From contig CAMRHE010000646.1 of NCBI GenBank assembly GCA_947044405.1, positions 397,001-461,000 on the forward strand: a stretch of DNA of 64,000 nt, read 5' to 3'. Made by a program: the position numbers and the translations under genes. This DNA is from Leptodactylus fallax. Taxonomy: Eukaryota; Chordata; Amphibia; Anura; Leptodactylidae. The notes beneath the pieces were generated by a model that was not told the origin of the DNA, did no database searches, and worked only from the letters and a program-made list of their open reading frames with translations. This document shows, piece after piece, positions 34,291-45,886 of the stretch. Each line of letters starts with the position of its first letter. Positions within the stretch are counted from its first letter, which is position 1.

Positions 34291-37200
34291 CTTCCACACA
34301 CACCTTACTTCTTCAGTCTTTCTCCTGACAACCCTTCCACACACACCTTTCTTCTTCAGTCTTTCTCCTGACAACCCTTCCACACACACCTTACTTCTTC
34401 AGTCTTTCTCCTGACAACCCTTCCACACACACCTTACTACTTCAGTCTTTCTTCTGACAACCCTTCCACACACACCTTACTTCTTCACTCTTTCTTCTGA
34501 CAACCCTTCCACACACACCTTACTTCTTCAGTCTTTCTCCTGACAACCCTTCCACACACAACTTATTTATTCAGTCTTTCTTATGACAACCCTTACACAC
34601 ACACCTTACTTCTTCAGTCTTTCTCCTGACAACCCTTCCACACACAACTTATTTATTCAGTCTTTCTTATGACAACCCTTCCACACACACCTTACTACTT
34701 CAGTCTTTCTTATGACAACCCTTACACACACACCTTACTTCTTCAGTCTTTCTCCTGACAACCCTTCCACACACACCTTACTACTTCAGTCTTTCTCCTG
34801 ACAACCCTTCCACACACACCTTACTTCTTCAGTCTTTCTCCTGACATCCCTTCCACACACAACTTATTTATTCAGTCTTTCTTATGACAACCCTTCCACA
34901 CACACCTTACTTCTTCAGTCTTTCTCCTGACAACCCTTCCACACACACCTTACTTCTTCAGTCTTTCTCCTGACAACCCTTCCACACAAACCTTACTACT
35001 TCAGTCTTTCTCCTGACAACCCTTCCACACACACCTTACTTCTTCAGTCTTTCTCCTGACATCCCTTCCACACACAACTTATTTATTCAGTCTTTCTTAT
35101 GACAACCCTTCCACACACACCTTACTTCTTCAGTCTTTCTCCTGACAACCCTTCCACACACACCTTACTTCTTCAGTCTTTCTCCTGACAACCCTTCCAC
35201 ACACACCTTACTACTTCAGTCTTTCTTCTGACAACCCTTCCACACACACCTTACTTCTTCACTCTTTCTTCTGACAACCCTTCCACACACACCTTACTTC
35301 TTCAGTCTTTCTCCTGACAACCCTTCCACACACGCCTTACTTCTTCAGTCTTTCTCCTGACAACCCTTCCACACACACCTTACTACTTCAGTCTTTCTCC
35401 TGACAACCCTTCCACACACGCCTTACTTCTTCAGTCTTTCTCCTGACAACCCTTCCACATACAACTTATTTGTTCAGTCTTTCTTATGACAACCCTTCCA
35501 CACATGCCTTACTTCTTCAGTCTTTCTCCTGACAACCCTTCCACATACAACTTATTTGTTCAGTCTTTCTTCTGACAACCCTTCCACACACACCTTACTT
35601 CTTCACTCTTTCTTCTGACAACCCTTCCACACACACCTTACTTCCTCAGTCTTTCTCCTGACATCCCTTCCACACACACCTTACTTCTTCAGTCTTTCTC
35701 CTGACAACCCTTCCACACACACCTTACTACTTCAGTCTTTCTCCTGACAACCCTTCCACACACGCCTTACTTCTTCAGTCTTTCTCCTGACAACCCTTCC
35801 ACATACAACTTATTTGTTCAGTCTTTCTTATGACAACCCTTCCACACACACCTTACTTCTTCAGTCTTTCTCCTGACAACCCTTCCACACACACCTTACT
35901 ACTTCAGTCTTTCTTCTGACAACCCTTCCACACACCTTACTTCTTCAGTCTTTCTCCTGACAACCCTTCCACACACAACTTATTTATTCAGTCTTTCTTC
36001 TGACAACCCTTCCACACACACCTTACTTCTTCAGTCTTTCTCCTGACAACCCTTCCACACACAACTTATTTATTCAGTCTTTCTTATGACAACCCTTACA
36101 CACACACCTTACTTCTTCACTCTTTCTTCTGACAACCCTTCCACACACACCTTACTTCTTCAGTCTTTCTCCTGACAACCCTTCCACACACACCTTACTT
36201 CTTCAGTCTTTCTCCTGACAACCCTTCCACACAAACCTTACTACTTCAGTCTTTCTCCTGACAACCCTTCCACACACGCCTTACTTCTTCAGTCTTTCTC
36301 CTGACAACCCTTCCACACAAACCTTACTACTTCAGTCTTTCTCCTGACAACCCTTCCACACACGCCTTACTTCTTCAGTCTTTCTCCTGACAACCCTTCC
36401 ACATACAACTTATTTGTTCAGTCTTTCTTATGACAACCCTTCCACACACACCTTACTACTTCAGTCTTTCTTCTGACAACCCTTCCACACACGCCTTACT
36501 TCTTCAGTCTTTCTCCTGACAACCCTTCCACATACAACTTATTTGTTCAGTCTTTCTTATGACAACCCTTCCACACACACCTTACTTCTTCAGTCTTTCT
36601 CCTGACAACCCTTCCACACACACCTTACTACTTCAGTCTTTCTTCTGACAACCCTTCCACACACACCTTACTTCTTCACTCTTTCTTCTGACAACCCTTC
36701 CACACACACCTTACTTCTTCAGTCTTTCTCCTGACAACCCTTCCACACACGCCTTACTTCTTCAGTCTTTCTCCTGACAACCCTTCCACACACACCTTAC
36801 TACTTCAGTCTTTCTCCTGACAACCCTTCCACACACGCCTTACTTCTTCAGTCTTTCTCCTGACAACCCTTCCACATACAACTTATTTGTTCAGTCTTTC
36901 TTATGACAACCCTTCCACACACGCCTTACTTCTTCAGTCTTTCTCCTGACAACCCTTCCACATACAACTTATTTGTTCAGTCTTTCTTATGACATCCCTT
37001 CCACACACACCTTACTTCTTCAGTCTTTCTCCTGACAACCCTTCCACATACAACTTATTTGTTCAGTCTTTCTTCTGACAACCCTTCCACACACACCTTA
37101 CTTCTTCAGTCTTTCTCCTGACAACCCTTCCACACACACCTTACTACTTCAGTCTTTCTCCTGACAACCCTTCCACACACAACTTACTTCTTCAGTCTTT

Positions 37201-38960
37201 CTCCTGACAACCCTTCCACACACACCTTACTACTTCAGTCTTTCTTCTGACAACCCTTCCACACACACCTTACTTCTTCAGTCTTTCTCCTGACAACCCT
37301 TCCACACACAACTTATTTATTCAGTCTTTCTTATGACAACCCTTACACACACACCTTACTTCTTCAGTCTTTCTCCTGACATCCCTTCCACACACAACTT
37401 ATTTATTCAGTCTTTCTTATGACAACCCTTCCACACACACCTTACTACTTCAGTCTTTCTCCTGACAACCCTTCCACACACGCCTTACTTCTTCAGTCTT
37501 TCTCCTGACAACCCTTCCACACAAACCTTACTACTTCAGTCTTTCTCCTGACAACCCTTCCACACACGCCTTACTTCTTCAGTCTTTCTCCTGACAACCC
37601 TTCCACACACACCTTACTTCTTCAGTCTTTCTCCTGACATCCCTTCCACACACAACTTATTTATTCAGTCTTTCTTATGACAACCCTTCCACACACACCT
37701 TACTACTTCAGTCTTTCTCCTGACAACCCTTCCACACACGCCTTACTTCTTCAGTCTTTCTCCTGACAACCCTTCCACACAAACCTTACTACTTCAGTCT
37801 TTCTCCTGACAACCCTTCCACACACGCCTTACTTCTTCAGTCTTTCTCCTGACAACCCTTCCACACACACCTTACTTCTTCAGTCTTTCTCCTGACAACC
37901 CTTCCACACACAACTTATTTATTCAGTCTTTCTTATGACAACCCTTCCACACACACCTTACTTCTTCAGTCTTTCTCCTGACAACCCTTCCACACACAAC
38001 TTATTTATTCAGTCTTTCTTATGACAACCCTTCCACACACACCTTACTTCTTCAGTCTTTCTCCTGACAACCCTTCCACACAAACCTTACTACTTCAGTC
38101 TTTCTCCTGACAACCCTTCCACATACAACTTATTTGTTCAGTCTTTCTTATGACAACCCTTCCACACACACCTTACTTCTTCAGTCTTTCTCCTGACAAC
38201 CCTTCCACACACACCTTACTTCTTCAGTCTTTCTTATGACAACCCTTCCACACACACCTTACTTCTTCAGTCTTTCTCCTGACAACCCTTCCACACAAAC
38301 CTTACTACTTCAGTCTTTCTTCTGACAACCCTTCCACACACAACTTATTTATTCAGTCTTTCTTATGACAACCCTTACACACACACCTTACTTCTTCAGT
38401 CTTTCTCCTGACAACCCTTCCACACACGCCTTACTACTTCAGTCTTTCTCCTGACAACCCTTCCACATACAACTTATTTGTTCAGTCTTTCTTATGACAA
38501 CCCTTCCACACACACCTTACTTCTTCAGTCTTTCTCCTGACAACCCTTCCACACACACCTTACTTCTTCAGTCTTTCTTATGACAACCCTTCCACACACA
38601 ACTTATTTATTCAGTCTTTCTCCTGACAACCCTTCCACACAAACCTTACTACTTCAGTCTTTCTTCTGACAACCCTTCCACACACAACTTATTTATTCAG
38701 TCTTTCTTATGACAACCCTTACACACACACCTTACTTCTTCAGTCTTTCTTATGACAACCCTTCCACACACACCTTACTTCTTCAGTCTTTCTCCTGACA
38801 ACCCTTCCACACAAACCTTACTACTTCAGTCTTTCTTCTGACAACCCTTCCACACACAACTTATTTATTCAGTCTTTCTTATGACATCCCTTCCACACAC
38901 ACCTTACTACTTCAGTCTTTCTCCTGACAACCCTTCCACACAAACCTTACTACTTCAGTC
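34262..38960 (+). repeat. Array H: 43-bp minisatellite, about 109 copies, made of transposase sequence
   Basis: Units with the core cttcttcagtctttctcctg, 43 bp apart, with end variants (cttacttcttcag, cttactacttcag, cttatttattcag). On the - strand a unit translates in part as GRVVRRK preceded by GLCG, which is the linker between the DNA-binding and catalytic parts of Tc1-type transposases; the flanking transposase pieces join it on both sides. On the + strand most units read CTGAC, C/T-rich bases, then TTCTTCAG, i.e. 3'-splice-site-like in the sense of the host gene. Confidence 0.93.
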
Positions 38961-39288
38961 CTTTTCTATCTGTACTGATATGATCTTCAACATGTAAGAT
39001 GCTAACTGAGGCCTGTAGAGCCCTGAGATGGAGCTGTTGAGTTTTATAGTTTCTCTGAGCAGGCATTGTCTGACCTTGGGGTGGATTTTCTGGAGCGTCC
39101 ACTCCAGAGAAGGTTGTCAGCTGTCCTAAATGTTTTCCACTTGTGAATAATCTTTCTCCCTGTAGAATGATGTCCTTATAACCTTTACCAAATTGATGGG
39201 CAGTAACAATGGCTTCTGTAAGATCATTGCTGATGTCTTTCCTCCTGGTTATTGTGTTATCACATGTCTGAATGCTCCAGACCAGCAA
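38950..39288 (-). pseudogene. Tc1-type transposase remnant, N-terminal side
   Basis: A 112-codon open - strand frame. TEAIVTAHQFGKGYKDI matches the first helix-turn-helix region of Tc1-type transposases, and LQASVSILHVEDHISTDRKG the second. The middle is scrambled relative to the family (frameshift-like). It runs into array H through RKGLK and stops. Confidence 0.7.
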
Positions 39289-39530
39289 ACTGCCAAAACT
39301 TCTGCTTCTATAGAGGTGCTCACACTTGCTGATGATTTAATACCGGTCATTTGACAGGCTGCCGCTTACCCTTTAATACCTATAGAAGCAGCAAGGCTGG
39401 ACACCATTTTTCTAGCATGTCTTTTTCACGTTGGCCTAGTTTTTGGTAATAAACAAAGCCCCGGTGGAATCTGTTGTGTGATGTTCTTCATCTGAGGTTG
39501 GATTTACCTAAATTTAAGACTTTCTGAGGA

Positions 39531-39985
39531 CTCTATCATTTATATGATGTCCTGATACGTATGACCAGAGACTTCACAGCAGGTGGACTGTACATCAGAA
39601 ACAAAGAAAACAAAGAACCAAAAATGACCATGAACTGTTATAAAACTTACATAGTATAAGACATCATGTAGGGAACGTCTGCTGAGACATACCTGCCAGA
39701 AGAATAGTGCTCACTGTTATGATAGGGTGGCATAACATGGGTACTGGCACCAATCTTACCTACATTCCTCTGATTGTCAAAGATTCCCAAAGAGTCCACC
39801 AGTCATCACCACCAATAATGTAACCGCAGCGCCCCCTAATGTCGTCTTATCTGTTCTGCCTCTTATCCTTCTTCATATATGATGTCCATTCTAAATTTTT
39901 TTGTCTGTTACCTTATGTTGTCATTGTCTTTCTAGTCGTCTGCTAAAACATAAGCACCTAATGTGTAGTGATATGGATGGACCAT
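39531..39985 (+). other. Spacer between the Tc1 remnant and array I
   Basis: About 450 bp of unique intronic sequence with an AT-rich middle. It has no coding features. Confidence 0.45.
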
Positions 39986-39986
39986 G

Positions 39987-40639
39987 CTGGTATAACCTGG
40001 GTATCTCCTGTATATAATTCTATATGTACAGCCGGTATAACCTGGGTATCTCCTGTATATATATATGTACAGCTGGTATAACCTGGGTATCTCCTGTATA
40101 TAATATATATGTACAGCTGGTATAACCTGGGTATCTCCTGTATATAATTCTATATGTACAGCCGGTATAACCTGGGTATCTCCTGTATATAATTCTATAT
40201 GTACAGCCGGTATAACCTGGGTATATCCTGTATATAATTCTATATGTACAGCCGGTATAACCTGGGTATCTCCTGTATATAATTCTATATGTACAGCTGG
40301 TATAACCTGGGTATCTCCTGTATATAATTCTATATGTACAGCTGGTATAACCTGGGTATCCCCTGTATATAATTATTTATGTACAGCTGGTATAACCTGG
40401 GTATCTCCTGTATATAATTCTATATGTACAGCTGGTATAACCTGGGTATCTCCTGTATATAATTCTATATGTACAGCCGGTATAACCTGGGTATCTCCTG
40501 TATATAATGATATATGTACAGCTGGTATAACCTGGGTATCTCCTGTATATAATTCTATATGTACAGCCGGTATAACCTGGGTATCTCCTGTATATAATTC
40601 TATATGTACAGCTGGTATAACCTGGGTATCTCCTGTATA

Positions 40640-40692
<53 letters not shown>

Positions 40693-42275
40693 CCGGTATA
40701 ACCTGGGTATCTCCTGTATATAATTCTATATGTACAGCTGGTATAACCTGGGTATCTCCTGTATATAATTATATATGTACAGCCGGTATAACCTAGGGAT
40801 CACCTGTATATAATTATATATGTACAGCCGGTATAACCTGGGTATCTCCTGTATATAATTCTATATGTACAGCTGGTATAACCTGGGTATCTCCTGTATA
40901 TAATATATATGTACAGCTGGTATAACCTGGGTGTCTCCTGTATATAATTCTATATGTACAGCCGGTATAACCTGGGTATCTCCTGTATATAATTCTATAT
41001 GTACAGCTGGTATAACCTGGGTATCTCCTGTATATAATTATATATGTACAGCAGGTATAACCTGGGTATCTCCTGTATATAATATATATGTACAGCTGGT
41101 ATAACCTGGGTATCTCCTGTATATAATTATATATGTACAGCCGGTATAACCTGGGTATCTCCTGTATATAATTATATATGTACAGCAGGTATAACCTGGG
41201 TATCTCCTGTATATAATATATATGTACAGCTGGTATAACCTGGGTATCTCCTGTATATAATTATATATGTACAGCCGGTATAACCTGGGTATCTCCTGTA
41301 TATAATTATATATGTACAGCCGGTATAACCTGGGTATCTCCTGTATATAATATATATGTACAGCTGGTATAACCTGGGTATCTCCTGTATATAATTATAT
41401 ATGTACAGCCGGTATAACCTGGGTATCTCCTGTATATAATATATATGTACAGCCGGTATAACCTGGGTATCTCCTGTATATAATTATATATGTACAGCCG
41501 GTATAACCTGGGTATCTCCTGTATATAATTATATATGTACAGCAGGTATAACCTGGGTATCTCCTGTATATAATATATATGTACAGCTGGTATAACCTGG
41601 GTATCTCCTGTATATAATTATATATGTACAGCTGGTATAACCTGGGTATATCCTGTATATAATTATATATGTGCAGCTGGTATAACCTGGGTATATCCTG
41701 TATATAATTATATATGTACAGCTGGTATAACCTGGGTATATCCTGTATATAATTATATATGTACAGCCGGTATAACCTGGGTATCTCCTGTATATAATTA
41801 TATATGTACAGCCGGTATAACCTGGGGATCTTCTGTATATAATTATATATGTACAGCCGGTATAACCTGGGTATCTCCTGTATATAATTATATATGTATA
41901 GCTGGTATAACCTGGGTATCTCCTGTATATAATTATATATGTATAGCTGGTATAACCTGGGTATCTCCTGTATATAATTATATATGTACAGCCGGTATAA
42001 CCTGGGTATCTCCTGTATATAATTATATATGTACAGCTGGTATAACCTGGGTATCTCCTGTATATAGTTATATATGTACAGCCGGTATAACCTGGGTATC
42101 TCCTGTATATAATTATATATGTACAGCTGGTATAACCTGGGTATCTCCTGTATATAGTTATATATGTACAGCCGGTATAACCTGGGTATCTCCTGTATAT
42201 AGTTATATATGTACAGCCGGTATAACCTGGGTGTCTCCTATACATTATTATATATGTGCACTGGTATAATAGTCT
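39987..42275 (+). repeat. Array I: 45-bp AT-rich minisatellite, about 50 copies
   Basis: Units with the core acctgggtatctcctgtata, 45 bp apart, followed by taattatatatgtacagc and ggtata. Many units contain the perfect palindrome tatataattatata. At about 40643-40690 one unit has expanded into an uninterrupted (TA)n run. The array ends only about 25 bp before the E25 acceptor, so the branch site and pyrimidine tract of E25 lie in or next to its last copy. The 257-aa minus-strand frame is an artefact. Confidence 0.95.
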
Positions 42276-42299
42276 TTGTATGTCGCTTTCTTGTCGCAG

Positions 42300-42566
42300 C
42301 ACTCCCTATTGTATTTGTGAAGCCCCTGAAGAACACGGTGGTAGAGGACGGGGTGACGGTCACCCTGCGCTGTGAGATGTCTAAGCCTAATGTTTCGGTG
42401 GAATGGAGGAAGGGGACGGTGGCGATTTTTCCTTGCGCTAAGTATGAAATGAAGCAGGACGGTGCGGTGGCCGAGTTGGTCGTTTATGACGCTGAAGCTG
42501 AAGACGCAGCCGATTACACGTGCGACTCCGGCGATCAGCAGACCTCGTGCACCGTGAAAGTGAATG
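42300..42566 (+). CDS. OBSCN: E25: Ig domain exon, CDSG class
   Basis: 267 nt after acceptor ctttcttgtcgcag. Opens ALPIVFVKPLKNTVVEDGV; Cys in TLRCEMSK, Trp in VEWRKGTV, then FPCAKYEMKQDG with an extra Cys, F strand DAADYTCDSGDQQTS. Ends VKVNG at donor gtgagt, the only GTGAGT donor in the window. Confidence 0.91.
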
Positions 42567-42659
42567 GTGAGTGTGATCACTGGATCGCTGGATCTTCCTC
42601 CATCCTTCGGGTGAGATTCCACGTTGCGATCACCACGCTCTGACGATGCCGCTTTACCG

Positions 42660-42760
42660 CTCACTGACTCAGCATTTACACTGCTTGTTAGCTGCGGTGC
42701 CCTTCTGCAGGCAAGCAGTGGTCTTACTCACTGAGCCACCGGGCTACTAACAATGGCTGT
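42660..42760 (-). mobile_element. Possible tRNA-derived SINE head, partial
   Basis: The - strand reads GCCCGGTGGCTCAGTGAGTA followed by AGACCACTGCTTGCCTGCAG. TGGCTCAGTGAG fits an RNA polymerase III A box and the phrase resembles the start of a tRNA-derived SINE known from fish and amphibians. No B box (GGTTCGAATCC) follows, so it is partial or a chance match. Confidence 0.35.
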
Positions 42761-43113
42761 GAAATCCACGGTGATCTCCGGTATAATCACACCTCCGCCT
42801 AGTTTTCGGCTACATCATGGACGCGCCGCTGTTGCTGCACAGGAGCTGACCGCAAATCTTTTAAATTCTTTGTTAACCCTTTTTACCCGCTGTGTCTGCT
42901 GGAGCCTGACCTCCATCTCTTGTCTCAGAGGCTTCGGCTGCTGTTCTGCCTCCACCATGCTTTACACTGCAGCTCTTCTCTATCAGGGGACAGCTATGAT
43001 CAGTGCTTGGTCTATTGGAGTCTAAGGTCCTCTACACTTTGTGTCTGCCATGCTTTACACTGCAGCTCTGCTTGCTGAAATGCCTTAACTCTCACATGGC
43101 TATAAAGAATATA

Positions 43114-43126
43114 CGCCACCTAGTGG
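43114..43126 (-). promoter_or_regulatory. CTCF-like core, full consensus match
   Basis: The - strand reads CCACTAGGTGGCG, matching every position of the core consensus CCASYAGRKGGCR. It lies in intron 25, about 270 bp before E26. A match of this length is suggestive only; occupancy needs ChIP data. Confidence 0.45.
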
Positions 43127-43315
43127 TAAAACCACAAAAAGATGCCAGTAAAGTTAGAATAGAGCTAATATTAGGCCTGGGCTATTCCTGCTGATCGCTG
43201 AGGGTTTATTACAATGTATCAGGGCACACAATCTGATTGTTCATGATGTTTGTCTCCACTCACTGACAGGAAGCAGAGCTCTTGAGATTTGTGTCATTAT
43301 GGATATAAAGTAACC

Positions 43316-43330
43316 GGGGGGGGGGGGGGG
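43316..43330 (+). repeat. Run of 15 G
   Basis: Uninterrupted G15 about 70 bp before E26. Length is likely variable and error-prone in sequencing, and it can form G-quadruplex structure. It is near the frameshifted exon E26. Confidence 0.9.
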
Positions 43331-43399
43331 TCCGCCAGTGTCCAGTCTCTGGAGCGCCCCCATATTTCGGCCTTCTGACCTCTTGATGTTATTTTGCAG

Positions 43400-43661
43400 T
43401 CCTTCAGTATGTGAAGAATTTGCAGAATGTTGAGGCGGAGGAGGGCGGCACCGCTCGTCTCCGCTGTGAAGTATCCGCCAAAATGGCCTCTGTGGAGTGG
43501 TGGAAAGGAGGCGAGAAGCTGCAGGCCAACCACAAGTACGAGATGAGACAAGATGGCGCCGTGCGGGGAGCTAATAATACACAACCTGGAGCTGGAGGAC
43601 GCTGGGGAATACACGTGTACAGCCCGAAGCAAGAGGAGCTCGGCCAGCCTCAGCGTCACAG
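43400..43661 (+). CDS. OBSCN: E26: Ig domain exon with a +1 frameshift
   Basis: 262 nt after acceptor ttattttgcag. The frame opens VLQYVKNLQNVEAEEGG with Cys in RLRCEVSA, Trp in VEWWKGGE and HKYEMRQDGAV, then breaks. The rest of the domain, ELIIHNLELEDAGEYTC and on to SLSVTG, is in the next frame. The break falls at the G run 43565-43568, where three G would keep the frame and four are present; without the extra base the exon would be 261 nt, a multiple of 3. Either an assembly error or a real lesion. Donor gtaaag is normal. Confidence 0.82.
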
Positions 43662-43968
43662 GTAAAGTCATAGAGCTGTGGGCCCTGCTGAGCGGGAGGG
43701 AGAGAGTTAAAAGGTCATGTAATGAAGGGGCCACAGCACTCCATGTGGCTGCGACCAGAACTGCAGCCCAGCACTATTCACTAGAAAGGAGAGAATAGAC
43801 AGAGGGCGACACTGGTGACCCATGGGGCAATCCCAGCGATCACTGATGGCCTCACCTGAGAAGAGTATGACAGGGGGCGGAGCTGTGACTACCTCTGAGA
43901 CCTAATATAATATTAGATACATGGACGTAATCATGACTATAACCTCCATCATCCTTCTTTTCATCTAG

Positions 43969-44241
43969 AGCTGGACGTCACCATTGTCCATGGTCTGAAG
44001 GACCTGTCTGTGGTCGCCGGGGAGGACGCCATATTCCGGTGTGACGTCTCGCATGACAACGCCCGGGACGTGGAGTGGAAGTTGCAGGGGATCAGTCTGG
44101 AGAACAATGAGATGAACGAGATCTCAGTGGAGAAAGGGAAATCTCATGTTCTGAAGCTGAGCAGTGTGACCCAGGATGATTCGGGGAGCGTCACCTTCAG
44201 AGTGGGCTCGTATGTGTCTACAGCTGAGCTCACCGTCAAGG
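43969..44241 (+). CDS. OBSCN: E27: Ig domain exon, EMNEI class without the F-strand Cys
   Basis: 273 nt (91 codons) after acceptor ttttcatctag. Opens ELDVTIVHGLKDLSVVAGE; Cys in IFRCDVSH, C-D region VEWKLQGISLENNEMNEIS, F strand DSGSVTFRVGS with Phe in the Cys position. Ends LTVKG at donor gtaaga. Same subclass and length as E3 and E31. Confidence 0.9.
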
Positions 44242-44605
44242 GTAAGATGGACGATGTGCAGAGCGCGAGGCTGAGTCTCAGGGTGAGGGAGGGACATTAC
44301 GACATTTTTGCCGCCTTAGGCAGAGGCCTGTATGACAATAACGCCCCTGGTCTGGGCCCCCTCTTAGTCCTGGTCCTCTGGTGTCAGGGGACAGGATCCC
44401 TCTGGGTTAGGTTACCAGTACTGGGCACTATTGCCAGTTTAAGAGGTAGGGGTTAGCCCCACCCCCTGACTCCTTCCTTTCTGTATCTGGAGTCATGTGA
44501 CTCCTTCAGGTTCCTACATTGGAGGTGCCTATATGACAAGTTGTTTTTGACCCTTTGAGGCCCCCGTCCTGTCTTCTCAGTGTCTCACCCCTTCTGTTCC
44601 TCCAG
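44242..44605 (+). other. Intron 27, no gene seen
   Basis: 364 bp, GC-richer than most introns here. Nothing is recognised. Confidence 0.5.
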
Positions 44606-44872
44606 CTCCACTCCCGGTGTTCACACAACAACTGTCAGATGTGAAGGTGTCGGAGGACTCCCCGATGGTCCTCCAGTGTGAGCTGTCTCAGCCCAGCATT
44701 CCTCTGGTATGGAGGAAGGGGGACGAGCAGATCTCTGCCAGTGCCAAGTACAATCTCCTGGATCAGGGCAATGTTCACATCCTGCAGATCCACAACGCCA
44801 AGCCTGAAGACTCCGGGACATACTCCTGTGACATCGGGAACCAGAAGTCCACGGCCAAAGTCACCGTTACAG
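44606..44872 (+). CDS. OBSCN: E28: Ig domain exon, CDIG class
   Basis: 267 nt after acceptor gttcctccag. Opens APLPVFTQQLSDVKVSEDS; Cys in VLQCELSQ, Trp in LVWRKGDE, AKYNLLDQG, F strand DSGTYSCDIGNQKST. Ends VTVTG at donor gtacgc. Confidence 0.91.
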
Positions 44873-45097
44873 GTACGCAGCTCACCGTCAACACAACACT
44901 CATAACAGATAGGTAAGAACATCACCAGACATCTGTGCCGTCTACTGACATATTACTGGCTCACCTCACTTCATGTTCAGGTCAATATCTTGCTGCAGCT
45001 CTGACTGGAGTCTAAGATATAATGTAGCTCAATAGTTAAGTTAGTGTGCGCTGATGGTGACGGCATTAAATGTAGATATTCACGTAAAATGGTGTTG

Positions 45098-45619
45098 TAT
45101 CTGTTGTATTTCTCTGTGACTGTTCTACTGTATAGTGATGCCCTCTTCTTACTTTGTTGTATTTCTCTGTGACTGTTCTGTAGTGCGCCCTCCTGTTACT
45201 TTGTTGTATCCTGTTGTAGTTCTCTCTGACTGTTCTATAGTGACGCCATCCTGGTACTTTGTTGTTTCCTGTTGTATTTCTCTGTGACTGTTCTGTAGTG
45301 CGCCCTCCTGTTACTTTGTTGTATCCTGTTGTAGTTCTCTCTGACTGTTCTATAGTGACGCCATCCTGGTACTTTGTTGTTTCCTGTTGTATTTCTCTGT
45401 GACTGTTCTGTAGTGCGCCCTCCTGTTACTTTGTTGTATCCTGTTGTAGTTCTCTCTGACTGTTCTATAGTGACGCCATCCTGGTACTTTGTTGTTTCCT
45501 GTTGTATTTCTCTGTGACTGTTCTATAGTGACGCCATCCTGGTACTTTGTTGTATTCTGTATCTCTTCACATTTTTTGTGACTGTCCTATAGTAACACCT
45601 TCCTGTTACTTTGTTACAG
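45098..45619 (+). repeat. Array J: about 57-bp units, 8-9 copies, running into the E29 acceptor
   Basis: Units with the core ttctctgtgactgttctgta come in two alternating forms (tagtgcgccctcctgttac and tagtgacgccatcctggtac), giving a higher-order period of about 115 bp. The last copy is the 3' end of intron 28 itself: tcctgttactttgttacag matches the unit phrase tcctgttactttgttgtat up to the AG. The functional acceptor is thus part of the repeat. Confidence 0.9.
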
Positions 45620-45886
45620 CCATCCCAGTGGTCTTTGAACAGAAGCCGGAAGACCAGAGTTGTGAGGAGGGATCTACAGTCATTATAAGAGCACAGGTCT
45701 CAAAGGCCAATGCTGCGATAAAGTGGAGGAGGGGAAACCTGCAGATCACGGCCAGTGAAAGGATCGATATCAAGCAGAAAGGGAAAACGGTGGAGCTGAT
45801 TATACAGCGGGCCCTGCCGGAGGACTCCGGGGACTATACATGTGACACTGGCGACCAGAAGGTCACATCTAACCTGCGGGTAACAG
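45620..45886 (+). CDS. OBSCN: E29: Ig domain exon lacking the B-strand Cys
   Basis: 267 nt after acceptor gttacag. Opens AIPVVFEQKPEDQSCEEGS; the B strand reads VIIRAQVSK with Ala where Cys is usual, Trp in IKWRRGNL, SERIDIKQKG without the KY pair, F strand DSGDYTCDTGDQKVT. Ends LRVTG at donor gtaagg. A Cys in DQSCEEG lies before the B strand. Confidence 0.89.

Larger units (their letters stand above)
33912..39530 (-). mobile_element. Tc1-like transposon remnant with a giant internal array
   Basis: Inverted ends: about 100 bp at 33912-34014 (including gaagaacatcacacaacaga and ttaccaaaaactaggcc) match the reverse complement of about 39428-39530. Inside, on the - strand, 39288-38950 encodes a degenerate Tc1-type N-terminal helix-turn-helix (TEAIVTAHQFGKGYKDI) and 34290-34130 a remnant running GRVVRRK, KFVKLHL and then KEESAKIPPE near the C-terminus. 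The catalytic part is missing. Between the two pieces lies the 43-bp array. This is a dead, non-autonomous derivative; the exact target duplication was not resolved. Confidence 0.8.
42761..43399 (+). other. Rest of intron 25
   Basis: Holds a duplicated phrase (catgctttacactgcagct at about 42956 and 43048), a CTCF-like core at 43114 and a 15-G run. No gene is seen. Confidence 0.5.
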
